A DNA stretch of 64,000 nt from Betaproteobacteria bacterium (GTDB lineage Bacteria > Pseudomonadota > Gammaproteobacteria > Burkholderiales > Rhodocyclaceae), in NCBI GenBank assembly GCA_009780885.1, contig WQZF01000003.1:21502-85501 (forward strand), in the 5' to 3' direction. This document shows, piece after piece, positions 13,821-22,802 of this stretch; position 1 is the stretch's first letter, and each line of letters opens with the position of its first letter. Under the pieces are notes generated by a model. The model did no database searches. It was given only the letters and a program-made list of their open reading frames with translations, and was not told where the DNA came from. A program made the position numbers and the translations under genes.

Positions 13821-14330
13821 ATGGCCACGCAGATTGAAATTGCACGACACTTGGATATGAGTGTGACGCGGCTCAAAGAGACTTTGCCTCGGCTTGAAGT
13901 CGCGGATTCCAGCAATCTCGATGCCGTGCGCATCGCTTATATCCGTCATTTGCGCAGCATGGCAGCGGGGCGCGGTGGAGAAAATCAGGTACGGCTTACA
14001 GAGGCCAAAACGCGTGAATCGGAGCTCAAGGGCGATCAGATTGAAATGAACATGGCGCGCGAAGCTGGAAAACTGATCCCAGTGATAGAAATGGAATCGG
14101 TCTGGCAGGCGATGGTGATTTCTGCGCGCGCGGAACTGTTGGCGATGGGCACGAAACTGCGTGCCGACTTGAGGCAGTCATTTAACATCGAAGTGCCTCC
14201 AGAGATGATAGAAACCTATATTTATGCCTCACTCGAACACTTGGCAAACACTGACGAGACAGACGCTGATGCGCCTGATCGGGAGAGTGAGGAAGGGCTT
14301 TCATCCGCCGCCGAGAATCTCGACGACTGA
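13821..14330 (+). CDS. Terminase small subunit (Nu1-like)
   Basis: A 169-residue protein from the ATG at 13821; a TTG at 13815 is also in frame. The N-terminal segment MATQIEIARHLDMSVTRLKE is the winged-HTH of Nu1-like DNA-packaging proteins. A helical middle (VRLTEAKTRESELKGDQIEM) and a C-terminal segment for large-subunit contact follow. It recognises packaging sites and hands DNA to the large subunit, whose start lies inside this gene. Confidence 0.82.
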   Translation: MATQIEIARHLDMSVTRLKETLPRLEVADSSNLDAVRIAYIRHLRSMAAGRGGENQVRLTEAKTRESELKGDQIEMNMAREAGKLIPVIEMESVWQAMVISARAELLAMGTKLRADLRQSFNIEVPPEMIETYIYASLEHLANTDETDADAPDRESEEGLSSAAENLDD

Positions 14331-16239
14331 ATGGGCGCGTCGGCACCGCTTCCTTTCTGCTGAAGAGAGCGCCCGGCCAGGAAAATTCCGCGACGACATT
14401 ACGCCGTGGGTTCCGTATATTCAGGCCGCGCTCGACGATCCGGATGTCTGGAAGGTCGTCTGCATGAAATCGGCGCAGGTTGCCTGGACAACGGTGCTGA
14501 ACAACTGGATTGGCAAGACGATTCATTACCGCCCGTCGCCAATTATTGGCATGTTTGCCAAAACCGATGCCGCGAAGGAATACCGCGAGGAAAAGTTGTC
14601 GCCGATGGTGCGCGCGACCCGTGCGCTGCGCCAACTGGTCGATGTCGAGACTTCGCGCAAGGCTGGACATCGCTGGAATTTTTTACGCTTTCCGGGAGGC
14701 TTCCTGAAGCTTGTCGGGTCGAACAGCCCGACCAACGTCAAGTCGACGCCGGCGCCGCTCGTGTTTGTCGAGGAGCCGGATGACGCCAGCGAAAACGTGG
14801 GCAAGCAGGGCAACTCGATCAAGCTCCTGGAGGAACGGACAAAGACCTTTGACGATCGCAAGGTTGTTTTCGGCGGCACGCCGTCGGTCAAGGGGCTTTC
14901 GATAGTTGAGACGGCGTATCTCATCAGCGATCAGCGCAAGTTTGAGGTGCCGTGCAACGAATGTGGCGATTACCACGTACTGGACTGGACGAACGTCAAA
15001 TGGGACGAGCGCTCCAGTGGGCCGCCGCATCCGGTCTATGGCATGGCGTTGCCGGAAACGGCGTACTACGTCTGTCCGCACTGTGGCTCGATCTGGAACG
15101 ACCGACAGAAAACCGAGAACGTGAAACGCTTGCGCCAGGTGGCCACTCAGGCGTTCTCTGGAGTTGCCGGGTTTCAGATCAGCGAGCTGTACGCCTCCTG
15201 GACATCGAGCCGGCTGGCGCGGCTGGTCGAACGTTACCTTGAGGCGCAGGCGGGGCTGGAACAGGGCGACGACACAGACATGATCGTGTTTGTCAATTCA
15301 TGCCTTGGGTTGCCATACGAATTCACTGGCGATCAGTTGGATGCCGACACCCTGCGCGAGCGTGCCGAGCATTCGGAGCACTGTCAATACCAGGAGCGAT
15401 CAGTCCCTGCCGAAGCCCTGATTCTGACGGCGGGCGTGGATGTACAGCATGACCGGCTGTCTGTGCTGCTGCGTGCCTGGGGTCGCGACGAGGAAAGCTG
15501 GCTGATACAGTGGATCGAAATCTACGGGAACACCGTCGACAAGAACGATCCGGTATGGACAGACCTCGACAAGCTCCTGTTTGGCGCCGTGCCGCACGCT
15601 TGCGGTGTGCCGATCGGCGTCTTTGCCGCGAGCATCGATTCATCGGATGGCGCTACCTCGGACGCGGTCTACAACTACGTGCGCACGCGGCAGAGCCGGA
15701 TGCGCTGGCTGATGGCGATCAAGGGCGCTTCGCAGGACTACGGCAATCGGGAGATCTTCGCGCGCCCGAAGGAAAGCATCGACCTGAAGGGGCAGGCGAA
15801 CACCAAGGCGGCGAAATATGGCCTGCGCCCCTACATCGTCGGGACGCACAAGGCCAAGGATCTGATGCACGCCCGCCTGAAGTTGGATGGGCGCGGTGCG
15901 GGAAGAATGCATGCCCACAAGGATGTGCGCATCGACTACTGGAAACAGATCACAGGCGAAGTCAAGGCGCCGCACCGCAGCATCCGCAACAAGCGGATCT
16001 GGCAGCGCAAGGCCGGCGCCGCTGTTGAGGCGCTCGACTGCGAAGTTTACGCATTGCACGCGGCGCGTGCCGCGAAGGTTCACCTGATGACCGAAGCCGC
16101 GTGGATGGAGCTGGAACGCAAACTGAAACAGGACGATTTATTCAAGCCATCCGCTGCGACAGGGAATGGCAATGCCAGCGGCAGCAACATTGCCGATCTG
16201 GCGCGCAAGCTGAACGCACAAAGGCACAGCAATGAGTGA
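14269..16239 (+). CDS. Terminase large subunit, lambda GpA family
   Basis: A 656-residue protein from the ATG at 14269, overlapping the small subunit by 62 nt. The ATPase region has a GpA-type Walker A-like loop (MKSAQVAWTTVLNN, about residues 65-78) and Walker B region LVFVEEPDD (about 164). Zinc-type knuckles CNEC and CPHC follow (about 229 and 270). The C-terminal nuclease region begins near LTAGVDVQHDRL and contains IDSSDGATSDAVYNY. It drives DNA packaging through the portal and cuts concatemers. A lambda-type packaging scheme (cos ends) is likely for this family. Confidence 0.93.
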   Translation: MRLIGRVRKGFHPPPRISTTEWARRHRFLSAEESARPGKFRDDITPWVPYIQAALDDPDVWKVVCMKSAQVAWTTVLNNWIGKTIHYRPSPIIGMFAKTDAAKEYREEKLSPMVRATRALRQLVDVETSRKAGHRWNFLRFPGGFLKLVGSNSPTNVKSTPAPLVFVEEPDDASENVGKQGNSIKLLEERTKTFDDRKVVFGGTPSVKGLSIVETAYLISDQRKFEVPCNECGDYHVLDWTNVKWDERSSGPPHPVYGMALPETAYYVCPHCGSIWNDRQKTENVKRLRQVATQAFSGVAGFQISELYASWTSSRLARLVERYLEAQAGLEQGDDTDMIVFVNSCLGLPYEFTGDQLDADTLRERAEHSEHCQYQERSVPAEALILTAGVDVQHDRLSVLLRAWGRDEESWLIQWIEIYGNTVDKNDPVWTDLDKLLFGAVPHACGVPIGVFAASIDSSDGATSDAVYNYVRTRQSRMRWLMAIKGASQDYGNREIFARPKESIDLKGQANTKAAKYGLRPYIVGTHKAKDLMHARLKLDGRGAGRMHAHKDVRIDYWKQITGEVKAPHRSIRNKRIWQRKAGAAVEALDCEVYALHAARAAKVHLMTEAAWMELERKLKQDDLFKPSAATGNGNASGSNIADLARKLNAQRHSNE

Positions 16240-16453
16240 TAGCACGATACGATTGACCGAAGCGCGCGAAGCCTTGCACCGCCTTACGCTGGGCGAGCAG
16301 GTGGTCAAGGTCGAAGTCAACGGAGCGCCTGGTCGCAGTGTCACCTATACGCCGGCCAGCATCGAAAGCCTCAAGCGCTACATCGCGGAGCTGGAACTTG
16401 AATGCGAATCGCAACCGGGCGGACGCCGCGGCTGCATCACTTTCTTTGGTTGA
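16232..16453 (+). CDS. Head-tail connector gpW-like protein
   Basis: A 73-residue protein (MSDSTIRLTEAREALHRLTL) with the gpW pattern: two helices around GEQVVKVEVNGAPGRSVTYTPASI, ending in LKRYIAELELEC. In lambda, gpW completes the connector after packaging. The gene overlaps the terminase end by 8 nt and lies 1 nt from the portal gene, the same order as lambda A-W-B. Confidence 0.9.
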   Translation: MSDSTIRLTEAREALHRLTLGEQVVKVEVNGAPGRSVTYTPASIESLKRYIAELELECESQPGGRRGCITFFG

Positions 16454-16454
16454 C

Positions 16455-18011
16455 ATGCAAAACGCTCAAACTCTCCGCCTGCTGGATGCGCATGGCCAGC
16501 CGCTGACGCCGTCGGCATCTTCCGGCGGATACACTGCCGCGCGCGCCGGGCGCGAACTCGCCAGTTGGTCTCCGGCGCTGCGCTCGCCCGACGCGGACCT
16601 GCTGCCCGACCTGCCGATGCTGCAAGCGCGCACGCATGATCTTGCGCGCAACTATGCGCTGGTCGCCGGCGGCATGCAGGTGCAACTGGACAACATCATC
16701 GGCGGCGGGCTTAAACTCTGCGCAAAGCCGGACTACCTCGCGCTTGGCGTCACGCCGGACTGGGCCGAGGAATGGGCGCGCAATGTCGAAGCGCGTTTTC
16801 GCCTGTACGCCGATGACCTGCAATGCTACTGCGACGTCACACGGCGGCAGAATCTCTCCGGCCTGATCGGGCTGGCGTACCGGAGTTTTTTGACGACGGG
16901 GGAAATCCTTGCCGTTGCCGAATGGCTGCCGCGCCATCCGGCGCGCTACGCGACGGCGCTGCGCATTGTCGATCCCGCGCGGCTTACCAACCCGTATGGA
17001 CTTTCCGATACAGACACCCTGCGCGGCGGCGTCGAACTTGACCGGCACGGCGCACCGTCCGCGTATCATATCCGCAGCGCGCTGCCGAGCGACGCCCGCT
17101 TTGGCGCCGATACCTGCACCTGGCGCCGGGTGCCGCGCGAAACCCCGTGGGGCCGGGCGCAAATCATTCACCTCTTCGAGCCGGAGCGTCCTGGGCAGAC
17201 GCGCGGCAAGGCCGGCATCGTCGCCGGACTGGCGAAGGCGAAGATGCTGGAAAAATTCCAGGGCATCAGCCTCGAAGCGGCGATCGTCAACGCCATGTAC
17301 ACGGCGGTGATCGAAAGCGAGTTCAACTTTGGTCAAGCCGCCGACGCGATGGGAAAGGAAGATGCCAACAAATTCGCTCAAGACGTTCTTGGGGATATGG
17401 CGAATTTCCATGCGGAAGCTCCGGTCAAGCTCGACGGCGTCAAGATTCCGCACCTGTATCCGGGTGAGCGGCTTGTGTTCACTCCGGCCAATCACCCTGG
17501 CCCGAATTTTGGCGAGTTTGAAAAGTCGACGCTGCGCCATTTGGCAGCAGCGTTTGGCATCAGCTACGAGCAACTCGCACGGGACTACTCCGAAACCAAC
17601 TATTCCGGCGCTCGCGCCGGGATGATCGAAGCCTGGAAATTCTTCAGCGCGCGCCGCAAGCAGATTGCCGGGCTTTTTGCCACGCAGATCTACACCTTGT
17701 GGCTGGAAGAAGCAATCGACCGTGGCGAAGTCGAACTCCCGCCCGGCGCGCCAGACTTCTACACGGCAAGCACCGCCTGGGCGCGCTGCGACTGGATTGG
17801 TCCCGGACGCGGGCACATCGACCCCCTGAAGGAAGGAAAGGCCACCCAACTGGAAATGCAGATGGGCACACTGACCCTGGAAGAAGCCTGCGCGGAACGC
17901 GGGCTGGACTGGGAAGAAACGCTGGTGCAAATCTCGCGCGAGCAGAAACGCATCCGGGAACTGGGCATCGGCCTCAACCTTGCTGCCAATTTTGGCGTCA
18001 GCGCCGAGTAG
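16455..18011 (+). CDS. Portal protein, lambda gpB family
   Basis: A 518-residue protein starting MQNAQTLRLLDAHGQPLTPS. Recognisable portal elements include ARTHDLARNYALVAGGMQVQ, DNIIGGGLKL, and the C-terminal GISYEQLARDYSETNYSGAR, which is characteristic of lambda-family portals. It forms the dodecameric ring at the head vertex through which DNA passes. An intrinsic terminator follows before the protease gene. Confidence 0.93.
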   Translation: MQNAQTLRLLDAHGQPLTPSASSGGYTAARAGRELASWSPALRSPDADLLPDLPMLQARTHDLARNYALVAGGMQVQLDNIIGGGLKLCAKPDYLALGVTPDWAEEWARNVEARFRLYADDLQCYCDVTRRQNLSGLIGLAYRSFLTTGEILAVAEWLPRHPARYATALRIVDPARLTNPYGLSDTDTLRGGVELDRHGAPSAYHIRSALPSDARFGADTCTWRRVPRETPWGRAQIIHLFEPERPGQTRGKAGIVAGLAKAKMLEKFQGISLEAAIVNAMYTAVIESEFNFGQAADAMGKEDANKFAQDVLGDMANFHAEAPVKLDGVKIPHLYPGERLVFTPANHPGPNFGEFEKSTLRHLAAAFGISYEQLARDYSETNYSGARAGMIEAWKFFSARRKQIAGLFATQIYTLWLEEAIDRGEVELPPGAPDFYTASTAWARCDWIGPGRGHIDPLKEGKATQLEMQMGTLTLEEACAERGLDWEETLVQISREQKRIRELGIGLNLAANFGVSAE

Positions 18012-18043
18012 AACGGCTGATCGTTTTTTTGACGCATCGCAGA

Positions 18044-18068
18044 CCCCGCCTTCGAGCGGGTTTTTTTT
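18044..18068 (+). terminator. Intrinsic terminator between portal and protease genes
   Basis: CCCGC-CTTCGA-GCGGG is followed by eight Ts. It lies inside the head operon, 12 nt before the next start codon, so it probably gives partial termination and sets gene dosage, unless late antitermination reads through. Confidence 0.75.
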
Positions 18069-18080
18069 ATTGGAGAACCC

Positions 18081-19331
18081 ATGAATTTCCCGCACATTGC
18101 CGCCCGGCTGTTCGACACGCCGCTCCTGATTGATCCCGGAAAGCTGGCGACAATCGTTGCGGTTCTTGGTCCGCGCATCGATGCCTCGCGCGACTGGGGC
18201 TTGATCGACCCAGCGCACGCCAACAGGATTGAGCGCTCCGATAGCGGTTACAGGGTCGCTGACGGTGTTGCCATCATCCCCGTCGAAGGATCGCTGGTAC
18301 ATCGCGGATCGACGCCGGATGCCATCTCTGGACTCACCGGCTACAACCGCCTGTCGGAGTGGTTCCGCGCGGCGCTCGACGACCAGTCGGTACATTCGAT
18401 CCTGCTCGACATCGACAGTCCCGGCGGCGAGGTCGCCGGAGCCTTCGATTTTTCCGACGAAATTTTTGCCGCACGCGGACAAAAGCCCATCGTTGCCATC
18501 GCTGCCGATCTTGCAGCCTCCGCTGGCTACGCCATCGCCAGTGCGGCGGATGAAGTCGTGGTCACGCGCACCGGGCGCGTCGGGTCGGTCGGCGTTGCGC
18601 TGGTGCATGCCGATTACTCGCGCGCGGTCGAAAAACAGGGGGTCAACATCACCCTGATTCACGCCGGCGCGCACAAGGTCGACGGCAATTCTTATGCGCC
18701 GCTGCCGGACGAGGTGCGGCAGCGGGTGCAGACCGAAGTCGACCGCATTCATCAGATTTTTATTGCCACCGTCGCCCGCAATCGCGGGATAGACGAAGCC
18801 GCCGTGCGCGCCACTGAGGCGCTCACCTACATGGGTGAAGCGGCCATTGAAATCGGATTCGCCGACCGTATTGCGACCCGCGAATCCGCATTTGCCGCGC
18901 TGGTTCAAAAACACAAGGCGCAGTTTTTTTCCCACCGAATGGAGAGCTTATCCATGAAAGACGATCTGAAACAACCGACCGCAACTTCCGACCAACCCCA
19001 GCCGGACACCGCCGCGATCGCCGCCGCCTCGGAAGCGCGCACGGCGGAACGCCAGCGCATCCGCGACATCCTGCAATCCGAAGCCTCGGCGTGCCGCCAG
19101 CAGATGGCGGCGCACCTGGCCTTTGAAACCGACATGGCTGCCGATGCCGCCGTCTCCCTGCTGGCCACTGCGCCGCAGACCGCCCTGCCGCCCAATCCGG
19201 TCGGCCCGCTGGCGGCGGCCATGAGCCGGCTCGAAGCCCCGAATGTCGGCAACGATGCCCCTGAAAAGGGAGCGCCGAGCAAGGCTTCCGCGATTCTTTC
19301 CGATTTCCACAAGGCCACTGGCCGCCCGTAG
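18081..19331 (+). CDS. Capsid maturation protease fused to scaffold (gpC/Nu3-like)
   Basis: A 416-residue protein. Residues 1-270 form an S49/SppA-like protease with nucleophile Ser147 (LAASAGYAIAS) and Lys199 (AGAHKVDGN), after the ILLDIDSPGGEVAGAFDF signature. Residues 290-416 are a helical scaffold-like tail (TAERQRIRDILQSEA, MSRLEAPNVGNDAPEKGAPS). The protease processes prohead components during capsid assembly. GGAGA precedes the ATG at 18081. Confidence 0.92.
   Translation: MNFPHIAARLFDTPLLIDPGKLATIVAVLGPRIDASRDWGLIDPAHANRIERSDSGYRVADGVAIIPVEGSLVHRGSTPDAISGLTGYNRLSEWFRAALDDQSVHSILLDIDSPGGEVAGAFDFSDEIFAARGQKPIVAIAADLAASAGYAIASAADEVVVTRTGRVGSVGVALVHADYSRAVEKQGVNITLIHAGAHKVDGNSYAPLPDEVRQRVQTEVDRIHQIFIATVARNRGIDEAAVRATEALTYMGEAAIEIGFADRIATRESAFAALVQKHKAQFFSHRMESLSMKDDLKQPTATSDQPQPDTAAIAAASEARTAERQRIRDILQSEASACRQQMAAHLAFETDMAADAAVSLLATAPQTALPPNPVGPLAAAMSRLEAPNVGNDAPEKGAPSKASAILSDFHKATGRP
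18954..19331 (+). CDS. Internal-start scaffold protein (Nu3-like), nested in protease gene
   Basis: An in-frame ATG at 18954 (MKDDLKQPTATSDQPQPDTA) follows a GGAGAGC ribosome site with suitable spacing. It would give a 125-residue protein equal to the C-terminal part of the protease polypeptide. Lambda makes its scaffold Nu3 from an internal start in gene C in exactly this way. The arrangement is seen in the sequence; expression is inferred. Confidence 0.75.
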   Translation: MKDDLKQPTATSDQPQPDTAAIAAASEARTAERQRIRDILQSEASACRQQMAAHLAFETDMAADAAVSLLATAPQTALPPNPVGPLAAAMSRLEAPNVGNDAPEKGAPSKASAILSDFHKATGRP

Positions 19332-19355
19332 GTTTTTTCAACCCAGGAGAAACAC

Positions 19356-19712
19356 ATGCTTGCCCAATCCGAAAGCATCACCCAAACCCCGGTGCAATAC
19401 CTTGGCGGAGACACCCCGGCGCTCGCGACCGAAAACGGCACGCTTGCTGCCGGAGAAAACCTGCCGGCGCGCGCCGTCCTTGGCCGAATTGCCGCCAGCG
19501 GGAAATTCGTCCTCTGCAATCCTGAGGCCAAAGACGGATCGGAGCTCGCCGTTGGCGTTCTGGTACACGCCGCCAACGCCGTTGCCGACACGCCGATCCA
19601 GATCTACAAGGGAGGCAACTTCCTGGCCGACGGCCTCACCTGGCATTCCAGCCTCAACACCATCGACAAACGCCGCGCCGCCTTCGACGGCACCGGCATC
19701 GTCATCAAGTAA
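19356..19712 (+). CDS. Head decoration protein, lambda gpD-like
   Basis: A 118-residue protein starting MLAQSESITQTPVQYLGGDT, preceded by AGGAGA. It has the gpD-family flow of APALATENGTLAAGENLPARAVLGRI-like strands and a central VGVLVHAANAVADTPIQIY. gpD trimers stabilise the expanded capsid. It lies between the scaffold and major capsid genes, as in lambda. Confidence 0.88.
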   Translation: MLAQSESITQTPVQYLGGDTPALATENGTLAAGENLPARAVLGRIAASGKFVLCNPEAKDGSELAVGVLVHAANAVADTPIQIYKGGNFLADGLTWHSSLNTIDKRRAAFDGTGIVIK

Positions 19713-19723
19713 AGGACACCAAC

Positions 19724-20734
19724 ATGGATCGCAACTACGATACCGACACCCTCGTCGAAGTCATCGGCGGCCTTGAGCCGTTCGAAACCTTTCTGCTCTC
19801 ACTGTTTTTCCCAGGCGTCATCACCTTTGAAACCAGCAGCATCAGTTTCGACAAAGTATCCGAAGACATGCGCCTGGCGCCCTTCGTTTCCCCGCTCGTC
19901 GCCGGAAAAGTCATGAAACAGTTGGGCTCCGAAATGCGCACCTTCAAGCCGGCCTACCTGAAGCCCAAGGACGTTGTCGACCCCGAGCGCGTCTTTGTGC
20001 GTCGCCCTGGCGAGCAGATTGGCGGAACGCTGTCTCCGGAACAGCGCCGGAACGCCATCATTGCCGACATCCTGGCGGACCACCGCAAGCGCATCCTGCG
20101 CCGGATGGAACACATGGCGGCGCAAATCCTCTTGACTGGAAAGGTCGTTGTCGAAGGGGAAGACTACCCGACCCAGGAAGTCGATTTCTACCGTTCTCCC
20201 GGCAATACCCTCGCCCTGACGGGCGCAACGCGCTGGAGCGAGAGCACCGCAAAACCGCTCGACGACGTCGAAAGCTGGGCCGCGCAGGCCGAAGCGCCGA
20301 TCACCACGCTGATCATGGATCGGCACGCCTACCGCAATTTTGTCCGCTTCGAGGAAGTGCAGAAATTGCTCGATGGACGCCGCAACAGCCGCAGCGAACT
20401 CGAAACCGGCCCCGACACCGGACGGCTCTACAGCTACAAGGGCACGCTCGGCAGCGATCTCGAAGTGTGGGTCTACAGCGGCTACTACCGGGACGAAGCG
20501 AAACAGAAGATCCCGTTCCTGCCGCCCAACACCGTGATTGCCGGAAGCGCCGCCGTAGACGGCGTGCGCGCGTATGGCGCCATCATCGACAGTTCTGCCG
20601 GATACCGGGCCATGGAAATGTTCCCGAAAAACTGGATCAACCAGGATCCTGCGGTCGAATACGTCATGACGCAATCGGCGCCCTTGCCGATCCCGCGCCA
20701 TCCGGACGCCGCCCTTGCCATTACCGTCGCCTGA
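19724..20734 (+). CDS. Major capsid protein, lambda gpE family
   Basis: A 336-residue protein starting MDRNYDTDTLVEVIGGLEPF. The gpE-family pattern includes FLLSLFFPGVITFETSSISF, KVMKQLGSEMRTFKPAYLKP, DVVDPERVFVRRPGEQIGG and the ending NWINQDPAVEYVMTQSAPLP. It forms the capsid lattice. Order and length match lambda-like heads. Confidence 0.94.
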   Translation: MDRNYDTDTLVEVIGGLEPFETFLLSLFFPGVITFETSSISFDKVSEDMRLAPFVSPLVAGKVMKQLGSEMRTFKPAYLKPKDVVDPERVFVRRPGEQIGGTLSPEQRRNAIIADILADHRKRILRRMEHMAAQILLTGKVVVEGEDYPTQEVDFYRSPGNTLALTGATRWSESTAKPLDDVESWAAQAEAPITTLIMDRHAYRNFVRFEEVQKLLDGRRNSRSELETGPDTGRLYSYKGTLGSDLEVWVYSGYYRDEAKQKIPFLPPNTVIAGSAAVDGVRAYGAIIDSSAGYRAMEMFPKNWINQDPAVEYVMTQSAPLPIPRHPDAALAITVA

Positions 20735-20746
20735 AGGGGGAAAGCC

Positions 20747-20956
20747 ATGAAACTAACAGCGCTGATCACCCTGGTGAATAGCAATCGCGTCACGATTCCG
20801 CCCGGGGCCGAGATCGACGTCACCAAGAAAGAGGCCGATTTTCTGATGGAACGCGGCTTTGCCGCGATCCCGAAAGGCCCATCGACGCCCGCCAGTAGAG
20901 AAGAAAAACCCCCGCCCGGAGGAGACACGCCCCCAGGAGGGGATGGAGGCGCCTGA
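20747..20956 (+). CDS. Small head-region protein
   Basis: A 69-residue protein (MKLTALITLVNSNRVTIPPG). The first 45 residues form a small beta domain with EIDVTKKEADFLMERGFA, a pattern common in small proteins after phage capsid genes. The remainder is a Pro/Gly-rich tail. The stop overlaps the next start by 1 nt. It takes the place of lambda FI; the exact role is unknown. Confidence 0.65.
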   Translation: MKLTALITLVNSNRVTIPPGAEIDVTKKEADFLMERGFAAIPKGPSTPASREEKPPPGGDTPPGGDGGA

Positions 20957-21252
20957 TGCTTCCGTTTCGCAGCCTCACGGATCGCATGGACGAAGCCATT
21001 TTTGTCCATTGCGCCGACGATGCCGTGCTTGACGGGCGCCCGGTACGTGGATTGTTCGCCGCGCCGTGGCTGGCGCCGAAAATCGGGACGCTCGGCACCG
21101 GCATCGTCGAACCTCAACTGACCGTGCGCGATGCCGATGCCGCTGGCGTGCGCCGGGGAACAGTCGTCGAAATCTCCGGCGCCCGCTACGACATCGTCTC
21201 CATCGAACCGGACGGCGCCGGCGTCACCGTCCTGGTATTGAGGCCGCAATGA
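20956..21252 (+). CDS. Head-tail joining protein, gpFII-like
   Basis: A 98-residue protein (MLPFRSLTDRMDEAIFVHCA) ending with a beta-rich stretch, VEISGARYDIVSIEPDGAGVTVLVL, typical of small gpFII-type joiners that close the head and receive the tail. It lies between the capsid and minor tail Z-like genes. It overlaps the next gene by 4 nt (ATGA). Confidence 0.75.
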   Translation: MLPFRSLTDRMDEAIFVHCADDAVLDGRPVRGLFAAPWLAPKIGTLGTGIVEPQLTVRDADAAGVRRGTVVEISGARYDIVSIEPDGAGVTVLVLRPQ

Positions 21253-21785
21253 GTGAAACGATCCATATCGAGATCGACGCCGGAAAGGTATTTTCTGAGC
21301 TGGACGGATTGTCGAAATCCGCGATGCAGAATGCCTGGCGCCGCACCCTGCGCAAAACCAGCGTATGGATCAAGAGTCAGGTGGCCAAGGCCGTCAGCAA
21401 GGAATCGCGAATTCCGCAAAAGCTCTTGCGGGCGCGCCTGCATTTCTTCCTGCGCTCCTACGACACCGGGAAAATCTGGCTGGGTTTGAACCCCATCGAA
21501 GCCGACCGCCTGGGCACGCCGAGGCAAACCCGCAGCGGCGTCACCGTCGGGCGGCGCAGTTTTTCGGGCGCCTGGGTGAATCGCTCGCCCACCAAGAGTC
21601 TCGCCGGCAAGGTGTACCAACGTGTCGGCAGGGAACGGCGGCCGTACCGGCGCGTCAAAATGGACTGGGAAAAACAGGGCGAGGCGGCATTCCACGCTGC
21701 TGCCGAAAAAGTGGAAGAACGCCTGCTGGAGATTTTGCGGCAGGAAATCAATTACGAAATTCAGAAAGCCATCGGACGTGCTTGA
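21249..21785 (+). CDS. Minor tail protein Z-like
   Basis: A 178-residue basic protein (MSETIHIEIDAGKVFSELDG). It shows the gpZ pattern: AMQNAWRRTLRKTSVWIKSQVAKAVS, IPQKLLRARL, and the ending HAAAEKVEERLLEILRQEIN. gpZ-type proteins act in head-tail completion. It is the junction of the lambda-like head genes with the P2-like tail genes. Confidence 0.82.
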   Translation: MSETIHIEIDAGKVFSELDGLSKSAMQNAWRRTLRKTSVWIKSQVAKAVSKESRIPQKLLRARLHFFLRSYDTGKIWLGLNPIEADRLGTPRQTRSGVTVGRRSFSGAWVNRSPTKSLAGKVYQRVGRERRPYRRVKMDWEKQGEAAFHAAAEKVEERLLEILRQEINYEIQKAIGRA

Positions 21786-22320
21786 TAGCCTTGGACAACT
21801 GCATGCCGCCATCGTCAATGGCCTGCGCCAAAAAATCCCGGAAACCATTACGGTAGGCGCGTACCCGGAAATCGAGCGCAGCCTGAAGCTGCCTGCCGTG
21901 TTGGTTGAACTTTCCGAAATCGACCCCGGGGAAGATCCGGGCACGGGCGAAACGGCGCTGATCGCGCACTTTCAGGCCCGCGCCATTTTCGACCCGGCAC
22001 AGAAAAATGCCGAGCTTCTGGTTCGGGAACTCGCGGCGCAAATCGCGGTCGCGATCACGCACGAAACCTGGGGCGTTCCGGTCAGTGTTGCGCAGATGCT
22101 CCAGATCGGCGAAGACGCCTTCAAACCCGAACTGGACGGCTATCTCTCGTGGATGGTCGAATGGACGCATCAATTCAACATCGGCCCGCAGAATTGGCCC
22201 TGGCCCGATTCCACCGGGCTTTGCATCCTGCTCGGCATCTACCCGGAAACCGGCGCCGGGAAAGAAGACAAATACTGGCAACTGGGCGACGCTGTGCCGG
22301 AAAACTGGGGCGAATCATGA
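21778..22320 (+). CDS. Putative tail terminator/completion protein
   Basis: A 180-residue protein from the GTG at 21778 (VLDSLGQLHAAIVNGLRQKI), which overlaps the previous stop; no in-frame ATG gives a complete N-terminus. The fold pattern (helix, then VGAYPEIERSLKLPAVLVELSEI, then ALIAHFQARAIF) resembles Mu Gp37/tail-terminator proteins that cap the tail tube. Position before the baseplate genes fits. The family call is tentative. Confidence 0.6.
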   Translation: MLDSLGQLHAAIVNGLRQKIPETITVGAYPEIERSLKLPAVLVELSEIDPGEDPGTGETALIAHFQARAIFDPAQKNAELLVRELAAQIAVAITHETWGVPVSVAQMLQIGEDAFKPELDGYLSWMVEWTHQFNIGPQNWPWPDSTGLCILLGIYPETGAGKEDKYWQLGDAVPENWGES

Positions 22321-22802
22321 GGATCTCCGACCCCTATGCCGAGGCCGAGCACGATCGCCGCCTGGCAGGAAGCTTGCGCGCGGGAACCATCTGCGACATC
22401 GACCACCGATCCGCCCGTGCGCGCGTGCGCATCGGAGAATGGATCAGCGACTGGATTCCCTGGAGCTCCGGGTTTGCCGGCGAAATGCGCCGCTGGCGCC
22501 CGCCGTCGATCGGCGAGCAAGTCGTCCTGGCCAGCCCGAGCGGATTGCCCGAAGGCGGCTTTATTTTGCCTGGGTATTACACGACCGAGCACCCGGCCCC
22601 GGACGAACGCAAAACCGCGACGGTCGATCTCTGGCCGGACGGCGCGCGTGTCGAATACGACTGGGCGACGAAAAAATATCTGATCGACATTCCTGAAACG
22701 GGAAAGATCGTCCTGAAGATCGGAAGAACCACGCTGGAACTGCGCGACGACGGCGTATTGCTCAAGACGCCGAAATTTGAAGGCGAGGAATGGACGCCAT
22801 GA
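22317..22802 (+). CDS. Baseplate spike protein gpV (P2 type)
   Basis: A 161-residue protein starting MRISDPYAEAEHDRRLAGSL. An OB-fold of gpV/gp45 type is visible: GTICDIDHRSARARVRIGEW, ISDWIPWSSGFAGEMRRWRP, SIGEQVVLASPSG. A C-terminal beta-helical repeat region (IDIPETGKIVLKIGRTTLEL, RDDGVLLKTP) follows. It forms the central membrane-piercing spike. It is coupled to its neighbours by ATGA overlaps on both sides. Confidence 0.9.
   Translation: MRISDPYAEAEHDRRLAGSLRAGTICDIDHRSARARVRIGEWISDWIPWSSGFAGEMRRWRPPSIGEQVVLASPSGLPEGGFILPGYYTTEHPAPDERKTATVDLWPDGARVEYDWATKKYLIDIPETGKIVLKIGRTTLELRDDGVLLKTPKFEGEEWTP

Noticed and set aside
13631..13837. 68-codon frame upstream of the terminase small subunit gene
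   Set aside because: It runs through a strong intrinsic terminator hairpin and into the terminase start, so it is probably not a gene.
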